From positions 1 through 27,236 of the forward strand of contig LNZQ01000021.1 in assembly GCA_002007315.1 (NCBI GenBank): a stretch of DNA of 27,236 bases, given 5' to 3'. The notes below the pieces were generated by a model. That model worked only from the letters and a program-made list of their open reading frames with translations, ran no database searches and was not told the DNA's origin. Position numbers and translations under genes: made by a program. This DNA comes from Epulopiscium sp. Nele67-Bin004 (GTDB taxonomy: Bacteria > Bacillota_A > Clostridia > Lachnospirales > Cellulosilyticaceae). Below are positions 16,004 to 25,094 of this stretch, in pieces (position 1 is the stretch's first letter; each line of letters begins with the position of its first letter).

Positions 16004-17977
16004 GTGGCTATTGAGAAAGTAGTTATGATTAATATAGTTGCGTCAAAGCAAGATGAGCAACAAGTACTAGAACAATTAATTTTAAGCAAAAAACTTCATA
16101 TCGATTCAGAACACAATGAGCTATATGAAAATAGCTATGAAACACATGAGTATGAGTCGATAATAACACCACCACCAAATTATAAACAATATAACGTTGC
16201 TGAGGTATTAGAAAAATTAAGTGAATTAGAAACAAACTTAACTGAACTTACCGAAGGAATGAAAATTGTACCAATAATTGATACTGCAATGATAAACGAC
16301 TATAAAATAATAGATGCACAAGAAGATTTAAATAAACTTATGCGAAATAGTAAAGCGTATATAGATGAACTTAATGAGCAAGAGAAGAAACGTCATCAGC
16401 TTTTACAATTGCAAAGTACTATAAACTGCATCCGCAAAAAAAATATAGATTTTGAAAAGCTAGTTAATTTACAAAATTTTAGGTTTCAAATAGGTGTATT
16501 ATCTTATGAGCATACACTGGAACTTAAAAAAAATCAAGAAAATATCAGTGCTATTATTACTAAAATTGGAGATAAGCAAGGTGATGATATATATTTAGTT
16601 TTATATCCAAAAAAACTGAAAGCTGAAACAAATGGATTGCTAAAATCAGTTAACTGGCAACGAATTAAAATTCCAACTGAATTTTTGGGAGAAGTTAGTT
16701 ATACTGAAAAGCTGCTTGAACAGCAGATAACTCATTGTGATGCAAAAATAAGTAGTTTGCACGAACATATTTATCAAGATAGAGATGCAAAACAAATTAT
16801 TATTAATCAAATATTTACTCGTATTGAACTTGAAAAAGAAACTATCAAACTGCGTGAACAGGTGTATCATCGAAATCATGTGTTTATTATTAAAGGGTGG
16901 GTACTAAAAAAAGATAAAGCCGCATTAGAAAGAGTTATTTCGTTGATTACAGAAAAATATGTATTTATAGAAAAAGATGTCTCGGAACTTGGAAGTAAAG
17001 CAAAACCTCCAACGCTACTAAAAAATCATGCTGTGTTTAAGCCGTTTGAGATGATTGTTAAATTGTATGGATTACCTGCGTATAACGAAATAGATCCAAC
17101 TCCGTTTCTTGCTCTGACACTGTGTTTGAGCTTTGGGATAATGTTTGGTGATATCGGGCAAGGATTTATATATTTATTGGCAGGGCTTTTGATAAAAAAT
17201 GAAATTGCAAAAGGCGTTTTGGTGAGACTAGGAATATTTTCGATGGCATTTGGGGTGTTTTACGGTAGTTTGTTTGGGTTAGAGCAACACCAGTTGCCGT
17301 GGTTACCTAGCGTTTTAGGCGGTTCGCCGTTAGATACAAACAATATAATGCCTATTCTTATGGCAAGTGTTGTAGTGGGCTTTGTGTTTTTGTCAATATC
17401 ATATTTGTTGGGTATTATAAATAGTTTTAGAAAAGGTGACTTAGAACATGGACTATTTGGAAAACATGGAGTGTTTGGCTATTTATTTTATTCAAGCTTG
17501 ATTTTTTGCGTTGTAGCATTAACAGGAGTAATAAATATATCTCCGATAGTATTTGTTAACACTGCAATATTATCACTAATTATTATTATACTAAAACAGC
17601 CTCTAGCTAACTTGATATTAAAAAAACGTCCGTTAATTGAGGGAGATACAAGTGAGTACTTTGTTGAAAGTGGATTTGAAGGTTTGGAAACTGTGCTTGC
17701 ATCACTTAGTAATGCAATTTCGTTTATTAGAGTTGGCGCATTTGCTCTAAACCATGCAGGATTGTTTATGGCATTTTTAATTATGTCTGAAATGACTACA
17801 AGTATATTTCTAAAAATAATTATACTAATAATCGGAAATATTCTCATACTTTCACTTGAAGGATTAGTTGTATTTATCCAATGTTTAAGACTTCAATATT
17901 ATGAAATGTTTGATAAGTTTTTTGGGGGAGAAGGATATGCCTATGACCCTATTGTATTAGGGAAAAATAATTTATAA
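16004..17977 (+). CDS. V-type ATPase subunit I (membrane stator a-subunit)
   Basis: The protein has 657 residues. The N-terminal half (to about 330) is cytoplasmic and rich in coiled coil, and docks the two peripheral stalks. The C-terminal half has about seven to eight membrane helices beginning near [20 protein letters not shown]. The helix [19 protein letters not shown] holds the conserved Arg that faces the rotor-ring glutamate during ion translocation. The start is GTG at 16004, eight bases after AAGGAG, giving [13 protein letters not shown], the typical N-terminus. No closer ATG exists. A 24-base gap separates it from subunit K. Confidence 0.95.
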   Translation: MAIEKVVMINIVASKQDEQQVLEQLILSKKLHIDSEHNELYENSYETHEYESIITPPPNYKQYNVAEVLEKLSELETNLTELTEGMKIVPIIDTAMINDYKIIDAQEDLNKLMRNSKAYIDELNEQEKKRHQLLQLQSTINCIRKKNIDFEKLVNLQNFRFQIGVLSYEHTLELKKNQENISAIITKIGDKQGDDIYLVLYPKKLKAETNGLLKSVNWQRIKIPTEFLGEVSYTEKLLEQQITHCDAKISSLHEHIYQDRDAKQIIINQIFTRIELEKETIKLREQVYHRNHVFIIKGWVLKKDKAALERVISLITEKYVFIEKDVSELGSKAKPPTLLKNHAVFKPFEMIVKLYGLPAYNEIDPTPFLALTLCLSFGIMFGDIGQGFIYLLAGLLIKNEIAKGVLVRLGIFSMAFGVFYGSLFGLEQHQLPWLPSVLGGSPLDTNNIMPILMASVVVGFVFLSISYLLGIINSFRKGDLEHGLFGKHGVFGYLFYSSLIFCVVALTGVINISPIVFVNTAILSLIIIILKQPLANLILKKRPLIEGDTSEYFVESGFEGLETVLASLSNAISFIRVGAFALNHAGLFMAFLIMSEMTTSIFLKIIILIIGNILILSLEGLVVFIQCLRLQYYEMFDKFFGGEGYAYDPIVLGKNNL

Positions 17978-18001
17978 ATAATTAAAGAAAGAGGTTAAGA
18001 T

Positions 18002-18436
18002 ATGATAATTTTAACAGCAATAATTGCAGCAGTAATCGCTACTATAACTATTGAATTTGGGATTAGAGCAGTAAAAACAAACAAACAAGGAAATATAAGA
18101 AGTGCAATTTTGTCTTCAATTGTGCCATTTGTGCTTGTGGTAGTTGCTATGGCTACGTTTATGTTTATAGACAATCCGATTTTGGCAAGTGGTGAAACAG
18201 CAGCCGTTGTGGCAGAAATTTCGATTGGGGAAGGATTAAAATATTTGGCGGCAGCATTAAGTACAGGGCTTGCCACTATTGGTACGGGTAGAGCAGTTGG
18301 GGCGGTTGCATCAGCGGCAATCGGAGCAGTATCAGAAGATCCATCGATACTTGGAAAGACGCTTATATTTGTAGGTATGGCGGAAGGTATCGCAATTTAT
18401 GGTATGATTATTTCAATATTGATATTGTTTGGGTGA
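18002..18436 (+). CDS. V-type ATPase subunit K (rotor ring proteolipid)
   Basis: The protein has 144 residues and four membrane helices in two hairpins, as in NtpK of Enterococcus hirae. The second hairpin is well conserved (GLKYLAAALSTGLATIGTGR; SEDPSILGKTLIFVGMAEG; IAIYGMIISILI) and carries the ion-binding Glu in MAEGIAIYG. The first hairpin lacks a carboxylate and is degenerate. By eye-alignment with NtpK, the sodium ligands Thr64 and Gln65 are replaced by Val and Leu, and Gln110 by Val. That argues for protons or a differently built sodium site, but it is an inference. The stop is four bases before the subunit F start. Confidence 0.93.
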   Translation: MIILTAIIAAVIATITIEFGIRAVKTNKQGNIRSAILSSIVPFVLVVVAMATFMFIDNPILASGETAAVVAEISIGEGLKYLAAALSTGLATIGTGRAVGAVASAAIGAVSEDPSILGKTLIFVGMAEGIAIYGMIISILILFG

Positions 18437-18440
18437 TATT

Positions 18441-18749
18441 ATGAGAAGTTTTTTGATTAGTGATAATAAAGATACTTGGGTTGGAATGAGCCTTGTTGGA
18501 ATAGCTGGTGTCGTAGTTCATACAAAAGAAGATGTATTGTCGGCGATAAATGAAGTATTTGCCGACGATACGATAGGCATACTTATGTTAACTGAAAAAA
18601 TAGTTGACCTTGCTCCAGATGAAATTTTAGAATTTAAGTTTAGAAAAACTATACCAATGATTATAGAAATTCCTGATAGACATGGCACAACTAGAGAAGA
18701 AGACAATATTGCAAAGTATATTAAGGAATCTGTTGGTATTAGAATATGA
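18441..18749 (+). CDS. V-type ATPase subunit F (central stalk)
   Basis: This 102-residue Rossmann-like subunit F (NtpG equivalent) sits on the central shaft with subunit D. MRSFLISDNKDTWVGMSLVG at the N-terminus, IGILMLTEKI in the middle and IPMIIEIPDRHG near the C-terminus match the family. The ATG at 18441 lies four bases after the subunit K stop. GGGTGAT overlapping that stop serves as ribosome binding site, so translation is probably coupled to K. An in-frame TTG at 18429 lies inside K and is rejected. F precedes E here, whereas the usual bacterial order has E before C and F. Confidence 0.92.
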   Translation: MRSFLISDNKDTWVGMSLVGIAGVVVHTKEDVLSAINEVFADDTIGILMLTEKIVDLAPDEILEFKFRKTIPMIIEIPDRHGTTREEDNIAKYIKESVGIRI

Positions 18750-18759
18750 GGTGGTAGAC

Positions 18760-19383
18760 GTGGTTACAATTGAGCAAAAGCTTGATTTGTTCGCAAAAAT
18801 TATGCAACAAGATATAGACAAAGACGTTGAAGAAAGATATCAACAAATACAACGAGAATATGAAGAAAAAAAAGAGATTGCGTTACAAGAGGCTAATAAA
18901 AAAGCAATAGCCTATATCGAAGAAGGTAAAAATAACATTGATATTGAAATCTCGGAAATACAAGCAAAAGTTAAAATAAAATCTAAGCAAGATATAATGA
19001 AAGCAAAAGAAAAGTTTATTGAGCAAATTTATGATGAGCTATATGCAAAAATTATGACGTATACAGAAACTACAGCATATCAACATCTGCTACGTAGGCA
19101 ACTTAGAAAAGTTATGGATTATTGTAAACAAACTGCACAGATATATGTTTCTGAAGCAGACGCTAAAAGATATAAAACGTTAATAGTACAATTTTTGTCG
19201 GCTGAAGGTCTTGGAAACATACAAGTTGTAGGAACAAACAAAATAAGATTAGGTGGCATAATTTTAAAAGTAGATAATATGCAAATAGATTTATCGTTAG
19301 ATAGTGAAATTGTAAGTAAAACAGATGAATTTAATGAGCAAATATTAGAACGCCTACAAAGGGAGTGTGAGATTCTTGAGTAA
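18760..19383 (+). CDS. V-type ATPase subunit E (peripheral stalk)
   Basis: The protein is 207 residues starting at GTG 18760, with GAGGTGG five bases upstream, giving MVTIEQKLDLFAKIM. An open frame reaches back to an ATG at 18682, but that lies inside subunit F. The first 110 residues form a long charged coiled coil (EERYQQIQREYEEKKEIALQ) that pairs with the G/H subunit. The C-terminal mixed domain (KTLIVQFLSAEGLGNIQVV, then IRLGGIILKVDNMQIDLSLDS) contacts the catalytic head. The C-terminal GG-x-hydrophobic-x-D pattern is typical of subunit E. Its end overlaps the likely subunit A start by eight bases. Confidence 0.88.
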   Translation: MVTIEQKLDLFAKIMQQDIDKDVEERYQQIQREYEEKKEIALQEANKKAIAYIEEGKNNIDIEISEIQAKVKIKSKQDIMKAKEKFIEQIYDELYAKIMTYTETTAYQHLLRRQLRKVMDYCKQTAQIYVSEADAKRYKTLIVQFLSAEGLGNIQVVGTNKIRLGGIILKVDNMQIDLSLDSEIVSKTDEFNEQILERLQRECEILE

Positions 19384-21139
19384 AGGTAAAGTTACATTAG
19401 TTAATGGACCTGTAGTTAAAGGTGAAAATATGGGGTCGTTCAAACTTAATGAGATGGTTACAGTTGGGAAAAAGCAACTTATAGGCGAAGTGGTTATATT
19501 GGAGCAAGACAAAGCAACAGTGCAAGTTTTTGAAGAAACAGAGGGGCTTTATGCTGGTGAACATATACATTCAACAGGTGCACCGCTATCTATAAGTTTG
19601 GGACCTGGAATGTTGGGAAATATTTTTGATGGGATACAACGTCCGTTACAAAAATTAGACGATATATCTAAAGATTTTATCCCAGATGGGTGTGGTTTAT
19701 TGTCGCTTGACACTGAAAAAACATGGGCTGTAAATGTAGTTGTGAGAGCAGGTGAAGAATTACAAGGCGGTCAAGTTTATGCGACTATTCAAGAAACAAG
19801 TAGTATTTTGCACAAACTGATGGTGCCACCTAACGTATCAGGAAAAGTTGTTTTGGCAAAACCAACGGGCAAATATACTCTTAATGATGTGATAGTGACA
19901 CTTGAGCTTGCAAATGGAGTAGAATATAATCTTACACTTGTGCAAAAGTGGCCAGTTAGAAAAGGCAGACCAGTTACGGAAAGAATTCCTATATACAAAC
20001 CGCTTATAACAGGGCAACGTGTTATTGACACATTTTTTCCAGTTGCAAAAGGTGGAACGGTTGGGTTACCTGGTGGATTTGGCACGGGGAAAACTGTAAC
20101 TCAACATCAACTTGCAAAGTGGAGCGATGCGGATATTATTGTTTATATTGGGTGTGGTGAACGTGGAAACGAAATGACGAACGTGCTTGAAGAATTTCCA
20201 GCTCTAATTGACCCACGAACTAATCGCCCGCTTATGGAGCGTACTATTTTGATTGCAAACACGTCAAACATGCCAGTTGCAGCACGTGAGGCAAGTATTT
20301 ATACAGGAATTACGATGGCAGAATATTTTAGAGATATGGGTTATGATGTTGCGATTATGGCAGACTCAACTTCAAGATGGGCAGAGGCACTTCGTGAAAT
20401 ATCAGGGCGACTTGAGGAAATGCCAGCCGAAGAAGGTTATCCTGCATATTTGCCGTCAAGACTTGCACAATTTTATGAGCGAGCAGGGTGTGTAAAAACG
20501 CTTTGTGGAAAAGAGGCATCAGTTACAATTATAGGTGCTGTATCTCCGCCAGGGGGAGATTTTTCGGAGCCAGTAACTGAAAATACAAAGCGATTTGTTA
20601 GTGCATTTTTGGCTTTAGATAAAAAGCTTGCATATGCAAGACATTATCCAGCGATAAATTATCTTACAAGTTATAGTGGATACGTAAATTTGTTGGAACG
20701 ATGGTATAAAGAAAATGTCGCCCCAGATATGTTAACTATACGTGGTAAAATGGTTAAGTTGTTGCAAGAAGAAGAAAAACTTAACGAAATAGTGCAACTT
20801 ATAGGTGAAGACGTTTTGCCAAACGACCAACAGCTTATATTGGAAATTGCACGTGCAATAAAAAAAGGATTTTTGCAACAAAACGCTTTGCACAAAGAGG
20901 ACACTTACGTAAGTTTGCAAAAGCAGTATAAGATGATTAAAGTTTTAGATGCATTTTATGAGAGTGCGTTAAGTTGTGTAAAAGTTGGTGTGCCGTTATC
21001 AACTATTAGAAAAGAGCCTGTTTATCAAAATATATTGAAAATGAAATATGAAGTGCCAAATTCGCAGTTAGAGCTGCTTGATAATATGATAGAAGATATT
21101 GAATTTGAATATGAAGAACTTAGAAAAAAATATGTTTAG
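19376..21139 (+). CDS. V-type ATPase catalytic subunit A
   Basis: Subunit A hydrolyses or makes ATP in the V1 head. The start chosen is TTG 19376 (MSKGKVTLVNGPVVKG), about ten bases after AGGGAG; a GTG at 19367 is too close to that site, though still possible. This gives 587 residues, a normal length. The P-loop is GGFGTGKT, preceded by GLP, where many bacterial A subunits have GPFGSGKT. Other signatures are the non-homologous insert (about residues 110-190), [32 protein letters not shown] and PPGGDFSEPVTENTKRF. The C-terminal helical region ends in EYEELRKKYV. It is followed after 12 bases by subunit B, the invariant A-B-D order. Confidence 0.96.
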   Translation: MSKGKVTLVNGPVVKGENMGSFKLNEMVTVGKKQLIGEVVILEQDKATVQVFEETEGLYAGEHIHSTGAPLSISLGPGMLGNIFDGIQRPLQKLDDISKDFIPDGCGLLSLDTEKTWAVNVVVRAGEELQGGQVYATIQETSSILHKLMVPPNVSGKVVLAKPTGKYTLNDVIVTLELANGVEYNLTLVQKWPVRKGRPVTERIPIYKPLITGQRVIDTFFPVAKGGTVGLPGGFGTGKTVTQHQLAKWSDADIIVYIGCGERGNEMTNVLEEFPALIDPRTNRPLMERTILIANTSNMPVAAREASIYTGITMAEYFRDMGYDVAIMADSTSRWAEALREISGRLEEMPAEEGYPAYLPSRLAQFYERAGCVKTLCGKEASVTIIGAVSPPGGDFSEPVTENTKRFVSAFLALDKKLAYARHYPAINYLTSYSGYVNLLERWYKENVAPDMLTIRGKMVKLLQEEEKLNEIVQLIGEDVLPNDQQLILEIARAIKKGFLQQNALHKEDTYVSLQKQYKMIKVLDAFYESALSCVKVGVPLSTIRKEPVYQNILKMKYEVPNSQLELLDNMIEDIEFEYEELRKKYV

Positions 21140-21151
21140 GGGGGTGAAATT

Positions 21152-22525
21152 GTGATTAGAGAATATTTGAAATTAGATAAAGTTGAAGGTCCATTAATTA
21201 TGGTGTCGGACGTTGATAATGTTGCGTATGGTGAGTTTGTAAAAATAACTGTTGACCAACAAGAAACTAGATTTGGTAAAGTTATTAAACTTGAAGATAA
21301 TAGCGTTGTTATTCAGGTGTTTGAGGGAACATCTGGAATTTCAACTCAAAATTGTGCTGTACAATTTATGGGAAAACCGCTAGAAATTCCGCTTGGATTA
21401 GACATATTGGGGAGAATGTTTAATGGGGTTGGTAAACCGATTGATGGTGGATTGAATATATCATCTCACAACAAACAAAATATAAATGGACGTCCAATAA
21501 ATCCTGTTGCAAGGCAATATCCAAAAAACTTTATACAAACTGGAATTTCGGCTATAGATGCACTTATGACGCTGATTAGAGGTCAAAAGTTGCCTATTTT
21601 TTCGGGCAATGGAATGTCACATAATGAGCTTGCAGTGCAAATTGTCAACCAAGCTAAAATTGAAGGGGACGAAGATTTTGCAGTGGTATTTGGAGCGATG
21701 GGGGTTAGGCATGACGATGCGGACTACTTCAAAAAAAGTTTTGAGGCAGCGGGAGTTTTAGACCATGTTGCGATGTATTTAAATCTTGCTGATGACCCGA
21801 TTGTGGAGCGTATATCAACACCACGTACGGCACTTACGGCTGCAGAATATTTGGCGTTTGAAAAAAATATGCATGTGCTTGTAATTATAACTGATATGAC
21901 AAGTTACGCCGAGGCACTTAGAGAAATTTCATCAATACGTGGGGAAATTCCATCAAGAAAAGGTTACCCAGGGTATTTGTATAGTGACTTATCAACTATT
22001 TATGAGCGTGCAGGAATACTAAAAACGTGCAAAGGTTCAATAACTTTAATTCCGATATTAACTATGCCAAATGATGATATAACGCACCCTATACCTGACC
22101 TTACGGGGTTTATTACGGAGGGGCAAATTGTATTAAGTAGGGAGCTTAACCAAAAGCAAGTTTATCCTCCGATTGCTGTATTGCCGTCGCTATCAAGGCT
22201 TATGAAAGATGGGATTGGCGTTGGATACACTAGAGAAGACCATGTTGACCTTGCAAATCAATTGTTCTCGGCATATTCGCATGTGCAAGATATTAGGTCA
22301 CTTGCACAAATTGTTGGGGAAGATGACTTATCAGACGTGGATAAAAAATATTTATTATTTGGGAAAGAATTTGAACAAAAGTTTATTTCGCAAGGAACAA
22401 CGGAAAATAGAACGATAACTGAAACGTTAGATATTGGGTGGCAAGTTTTATCAGTATTACCTAAGACAGAACTTGATAGATTGCCAGTTGAATTAATAGA
22501 TCAATATTATAGAAAAGAGGTGTGA
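21152..22525 (+). CDS. V-type ATPase regulatory subunit B
   Basis: The protein has 457 residues and starts at GTG 21152 after a GGGGGTG ribosome binding site. Subunit B alternates with A in the hexameric head and binds nucleotide at the interface without a P-loop of its own: the position is occupied by [15 protein letters not shown]. Other family blocks are [59 protein letters not shown] and [19 protein letters not shown]. The arginine of the CS-RLM-like segment [13 protein letters not shown] is present. It lies one base before subunit D. Confidence 0.96.
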   Translation: MIREYLKLDKVEGPLIMVSDVDNVAYGEFVKITVDQQETRFGKVIKLEDNSVVIQVFEGTSGISTQNCAVQFMGKPLEIPLGLDILGRMFNGVGKPIDGGLNISSHNKQNINGRPINPVARQYPKNFIQTGISAIDALMTLIRGQKLPIFSGNGMSHNELAVQIVNQAKIEGDEDFAVVFGAMGVRHDDADYFKKSFEAAGVLDHVAMYLNLADDPIVERISTPRTALTAAEYLAFEKNMHVLVIITDMTSYAEALREISSIRGEIPSRKGYPGYLYSDLSTIYERAGILKTCKGSITLIPILTMPNDDITHPIPDLTGFITEGQIVLSRELNQKQVYPPIAVLPSLSRLMKDGIGVGYTREDHVDLANQLFSAYSHVQDIRSLAQIVGEDDLSDVDKKYLLFGKEFEQKFISQGTTENRTITETLDIGWQVLSVLPKTELDRLPVELIDQYYRKEV

Positions 22526-22526
22526 T

Positions 22527-23126
22527 ATGCAAGTTGCACCTACAAAGTCAAATTTAATTAAGGCTAAATCATCTCTTGAGTTGTCGAAAAAAGGTTATGA
22601 ACTATTAGACAAAAAACGCAATGTGCTTATGCGTGAAATGATTTCGCTTGTTGATAAAGTTAGAGCTATGCAAACTAGCATTGGAGAAACAATGGCTGAT
22701 GCATATGCGGCTTTGCAAGTTGCAAACATAACTATGGGTATACAAAAAGTTGAGGAAATTTCTTATAGTATCCCAAACGATGAGGAATTTGATGTGTTAT
22801 TAAAAAGCGTAATCGGCATTGATATCCCGATAATAAAGTATACAGAAGATAAGATTGAGCCACATTACAGCTTTTATGAAACTAATCCTGCCTTTGATAA
22901 AGCTGTGTTAAAATTTAGGGAAGCAAAATATCAAATATATGAATTAGCGGAGCTTGAAAATTCTATATTCAAACTTGCAAAAGAGATAGAGAAAACTAAA
23001 AAACGTACAAATGCATTGTCTCATATACAAATTCCTAAATATACACACCAAGTAAAACATATACAAGAGCAACTTGAAGAAAAAGAACGAGAAGACTTTT
23101 TTCGACTCAAAAAAATAAAAAATTAA
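22527..23126 (+). CDS. V-type ATPase subunit D (central shaft)
   Basis: The protein has 199 residues and forms the rotor axle that couples the A/B head to the ring. The N-terminus VAPTKSNLIKAKSSLELSKK and GYELLDKKRNVLMREM are strongly conserved family features. The C-terminal helix (AKEIEKTKKRTNALSHIQIP, then QLEEKEREDFFRLKKIK) completes the coiled coil. The ATG lies one base after the subunit B stop, so the two are coupled. It ends the nine-gene operon. No clear terminator follows; the 6S RNA promoter begins nine bases after the stop. Confidence 0.96.
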   Translation: MQVAPTKSNLIKAKSSLELSKKGYELLDKKRNVLMREMISLVDKVRAMQTSIGETMADAYAALQVANITMGIQKVEEISYSIPNDEEFDVLLKSVIGIDIPIIKYTEDKIEPHYSFYETNPAFDKAVLKFREAKYQIYELAELENSIFKLAKEIEKTKKRTNALSHIQIPKYTHQVKHIQEQLEEKEREDFFRLKKIKN

Positions 23127-23134
23127 AAAAACTC

Positions 23135-23162
23135 TTGAATTTTTCTAGGTTCGTGTTATAAT
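23135..23162 (+). promoter_or_regulatory. Promoter of the 6S RNA gene
   Basis: TTGAAT (23135-23140) and TATAAT (23157-23162) are spaced 16 bases apart. TG-T directly precedes the -10 box, giving an extended -10. The expected start site is near 23169, just before the base of the RNA stem. Confidence 0.8.
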
Positions 23163-23168
23163 AGATAT

Positions 23169-23369
23169 ATATTAAATATCTACCTGTGGTGTACGACCAC
23201 CTGTTATTTTGAACCTACAACTTACAGCAGGGAGACGGATATGCGAAGACTGATGTCAGGCCACAAGCTAATTCGCTTTGCGCAGTGGAAGGCAATAAGT
23301 CGGACTGAGTCACCCACCTAGCACAGCTAGGGCGTCAAAATTGCAGGGACGGCATCTTGGGAGATATAA
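23169..23369 (+). ncRNA. ssrS: 6S RNA
   Basis: 6S RNA mimics an open promoter and binds the housekeeping RNA polymerase holoenzyme to down-shift transcription in stationary phase. The two ends form a long closing stem: ATATCT (23176-23181) pairs with AGATAT (23362-23367), followed inward by CC/GG and GGTGT/GCATC with a few mismatches. The 5' strand CCTGTGGTGTACG and the downstream TTTTGAACCTACA resemble conserved parts of Firmicutes 6S-1 RNA as I recall it, as does the 3' GGACGGCATCTTGGGA. A central pairing CCAC/GTGG closes an inner hairpin (about 23263-23294). Length is about 190-200 nt. It is flanked by its own promoter and terminator and encodes no protein. A covariance search would settle the family. 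Confidence 0.82.
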
Positions 23370-23406
23370 AAAAAGAAACACTTACTTATAGGTGTTTCTT
23401 TTTTTT
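23370..23406 (+). terminator. Rho-independent terminator of the 6S RNA gene
   Basis: AAAAAGAAACAC (23370-23381) pairs with GTGTTTCTTTTT (23392-23403) around a loop of about 10 bases. The 3' arm continues into a T-run to 23406. Confidence 0.93.
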
Positions 23407-23427
23407 GTGCTCCAAATATAATTGTTA

Positions 23428-23465
23428 TTGCTTGTTTAGTAAAGTGATGATACACTTTTAGTAAA
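23428..23465 (+). promoter_or_regulatory. Candidate hsdS promoter with direct and inverted repeats
   Basis: TTGCTT (23428-23433) and TACACT (23451-23456) are spaced 17 bases apart, a moderate promoter. TTTAGTAAA occurs at 23435-23443 and 23457-23465, exactly 22 bases apart, on the two sides of the -10 box. AAAGTG and CACTTT form an inverted repeat between them. This could be an operator controlling the specificity subunit. Confidence 0.4.
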
Positions 23466-23489
23466 AACTAGTGCTATGGAGGAAAATTT

Positions 23490-24704
23490 ATGCTATATGA
23501 GATACCGAGTAATTGGAGTTGGACTACACTAGGAAGTGGAGTTGTAGAATGTCTGGATAAATATCGTAAACCTATAAATGCTAAAGAACGTTCAAATAGA
23601 GAGGGAGATATACCATATTATGGGGCTACGGGACAAGTAGGGTGGATAGATGACTTTCTAATAAATGAACAATTAGTTTTAGTTGGGGAAGATGGAGCAC
23701 CATTTTTTGACTATCTAAAAGATAAGGCATATATGATTAGTGGAAAAGCTTGGGTCAATAACCATGCACATATATTAAAATCTCAGTTTGGAGAGGTGGG
23801 TAATATGTATCTAATGCACTATTTAAATATTTTTGATTATAGAGGATATGTTAATGGAAGCACTAGGCTAAAATTAACACAATCTAATATGAGAGAAATA
23901 CCTTTTCCACTGCCACCAGTTGCTGAACAACAACGCATAGTTGACACAGTTGAGTCGTTATTTAGCAAGCTTGACCGAGCAAGAGAGCTTGTACTATCTG
24001 CGTTAGAGTCGTTTGAAAATAGAAAGTTTGCGATTTTGCATAAGGCGTTTACTGGTGAACTTACGGCGAAATGGAGAGAGGAAAATGGGGTTAGTTTTGA
24101 CAGTTGGGAGGATAAAAGGTTTAAAGATATAGCAACTATCAAAACTAATTTAGTAAATCCGTTGGACTATTTAGATTATCCGCATATAGCTCCAGATAAC
24201 ATAGAGAAAAAAACAGGAAAACTTTTAGGATATAGAACAATTAAAGAAGATAAGGTAATTAGTAGTAAGCATAAATTTTATAAGGGGCAAATACTATATT
24301 CAAAGATTAGACCCTATTTATCAAAAGTAGTCCTTATTAATTTTGAAGGACTATGCAGTGCTGATATGTATCCAATAGAAACAGAATTGAATACTAAATT
24401 TTTATGGTATTATATGTTATCTAATGATTTTCTTATACAAGCTTCAACAGCGGGTTCAAGATCTTTACTTCCTAAAATTAATCAAAAAGAATTAGGTCAA
24501 ATAAGACTAACAGTTCCAATTTTTGAGGAACAAGCCGAAATTGCTCGCATACTTGACACGCTACTAACCAACGAACAAAAAGCACACGACATATGTAACT
24601 TATTAGAGCAGATCGACCTAATGAAAAAATCAATATTAGCCCGAGCATTTAGGGGCAAACTGGGCACGAATGACCCATCAGAAGAAGCAACACAAATCAA
24701 ATAA
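23490..24704 (+). CDS. hsdS: Type I restriction-modification specificity subunit HsdS, orphan
   Basis: HsdS selects the DNA target of a type I restriction-modification enzyme by two target-recognition domains separated by conserved helices. Here (404 residues) TRD1 spans about 1-145, with the family tail LKLTQSNMREIPFPLPPVAE. The central conserved helices span about 146-200 (EQQRIVDTVESLFSKLDRAR, LHKAFTGELTAKWR). TRD2 spans about 205-345, ending in LPKINQKELGQIRLTVPIFE, and the distal helices close the protein (EQAEIARILDTLL, KKSILARAFRGKLG). Both half-repeats are intact. GGAGG precedes the ATG. No hsdM, hsdR or recombinase gene is adjacent in the bacterial block. It must therefore work with a methylase encoded elsewhere, or be an extra specificity module or a remnant. 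Confidence 0.92.
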   Translation: MLYEIPSNWSWTTLGSGVVECLDKYRKPINAKERSNREGDIPYYGATGQVGWIDDFLINEQLVLVGEDGAPFFDYLKDKAYMISGKAWVNNHAHILKSQFGEVGNMYLMHYLNIFDYRGYVNGSTRLKLTQSNMREIPFPLPPVAEQQRIVDTVESLFSKLDRARELVLSALESFENRKFAILHKAFTGELTAKWREENGVSFDSWEDKRFKDIATIKTNLVNPLDYLDYPHIAPDNIEKKTGKLLGYRTIKEDKVISSKHKFYKGQILYSKIRPYLSKVVLINFEGLCSADMYPIETELNTKFLWYYMLSNDFLIQASTAGSRSLLPKINQKELGQIRLTVPIFEEQAEIARILDTLLTNEQKAHDICNLLEQIDLMKKSILARAFRGKLGTNDPSEEATQIK

Positions 24705-24730
24705 AAAATGGGCGAAGTGTATCTCGCCCT
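24703..24730 (-). terminator. Terminator of the YbjQ-type gene, convergent with hsdS
   Basis: Read on the minus strand, AGGGCGA and TCGCCC form a hairpin with an 8-base loop, followed by TTTTTTATTT. On the plus strand it lacks a strong T-run, so it mainly serves the minus-strand gene. It sits just after the hsdS stop. Confidence 0.8.
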
Positions 24731-24744
24731 AAATGTATCAATTA

Positions 24745-25044
24745 TTATTTTACGACTACAGCAGTACCATAAGCAACCATTTCCGCTGCTCCATGTACAA
24801 TTGTAGATGACATAAGTTGCATTCCTATTATAGCGTTTGCTCCTTGACGTTTTGCATCTTCAACCATTCTACCAATAGCAATTTTTACGGCTGCATCAAG
24901 CATTTCATTGTAGCTATCCATTTCGCCACCTAATAGTGAGCCAAATGTACCCGTTTGTTTTTCTTGTACTGTTATACCACGAACTAATCCTTTTACTTCT
25001 GCAATTGCTTTCCCTGGTACAGTTTCTGTTGTTACGATTATCAT
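24745..25044 (-). CDS. YbjQ/UPF0145 family protein
   Basis: The protein is 99 residues from the second ATG (minus strand, 25044), which is eight bases after GGGGGT; the first ATG (25050) is too close to that site. MIIVTTETVPGKAIAEVKGL at the N-terminus and the later GANAIIGMQLMSS are diagnostic of the YbjQ/UPF0145 (heavy-metal-binding-like) family. A final beta strand MVAYGTAVVV completes the fold. These proteins form pentamer-like assemblies in crystal structures, and their biological role is unclear. The gene is monocistronic with a perfect consensus promoter and its own terminator, so it is probably expressed strongly. Confidence 0.9.
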   Translation of the reverse strand: MIIVTTETVPGKAIAEVKGLVRGITVQEKQTGTFGSLLGGEMDSYNEMLDAAVKIAIGRMVEDAKRQGANAIIGMQLMSSTIVHGAAEMVAYGTAVVVK

Positions 25045-25094
25045 AAACATTACCCCCTACGTACTTAGTATTTAGTATTTTGTATACAAATTTT

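Noticed and set aside
16029..16235. Various minus-strand and overlapping open frames inside the ATPase, flavoprotein and transporter genes
   Set aside because: They lie wholly within well-supported genes, lack ribosome binding sites and encode low-complexity or unrecognisable peptides.
23169..23369. SRP RNA, RNase P RNA or tmRNA at this locus
   Set aside because: The GGAAGGAAGCAG-type SRP loop is absent, the length is too short for RNase P RNA, and there is no tRNA-like end or tag frame for tmRNA.
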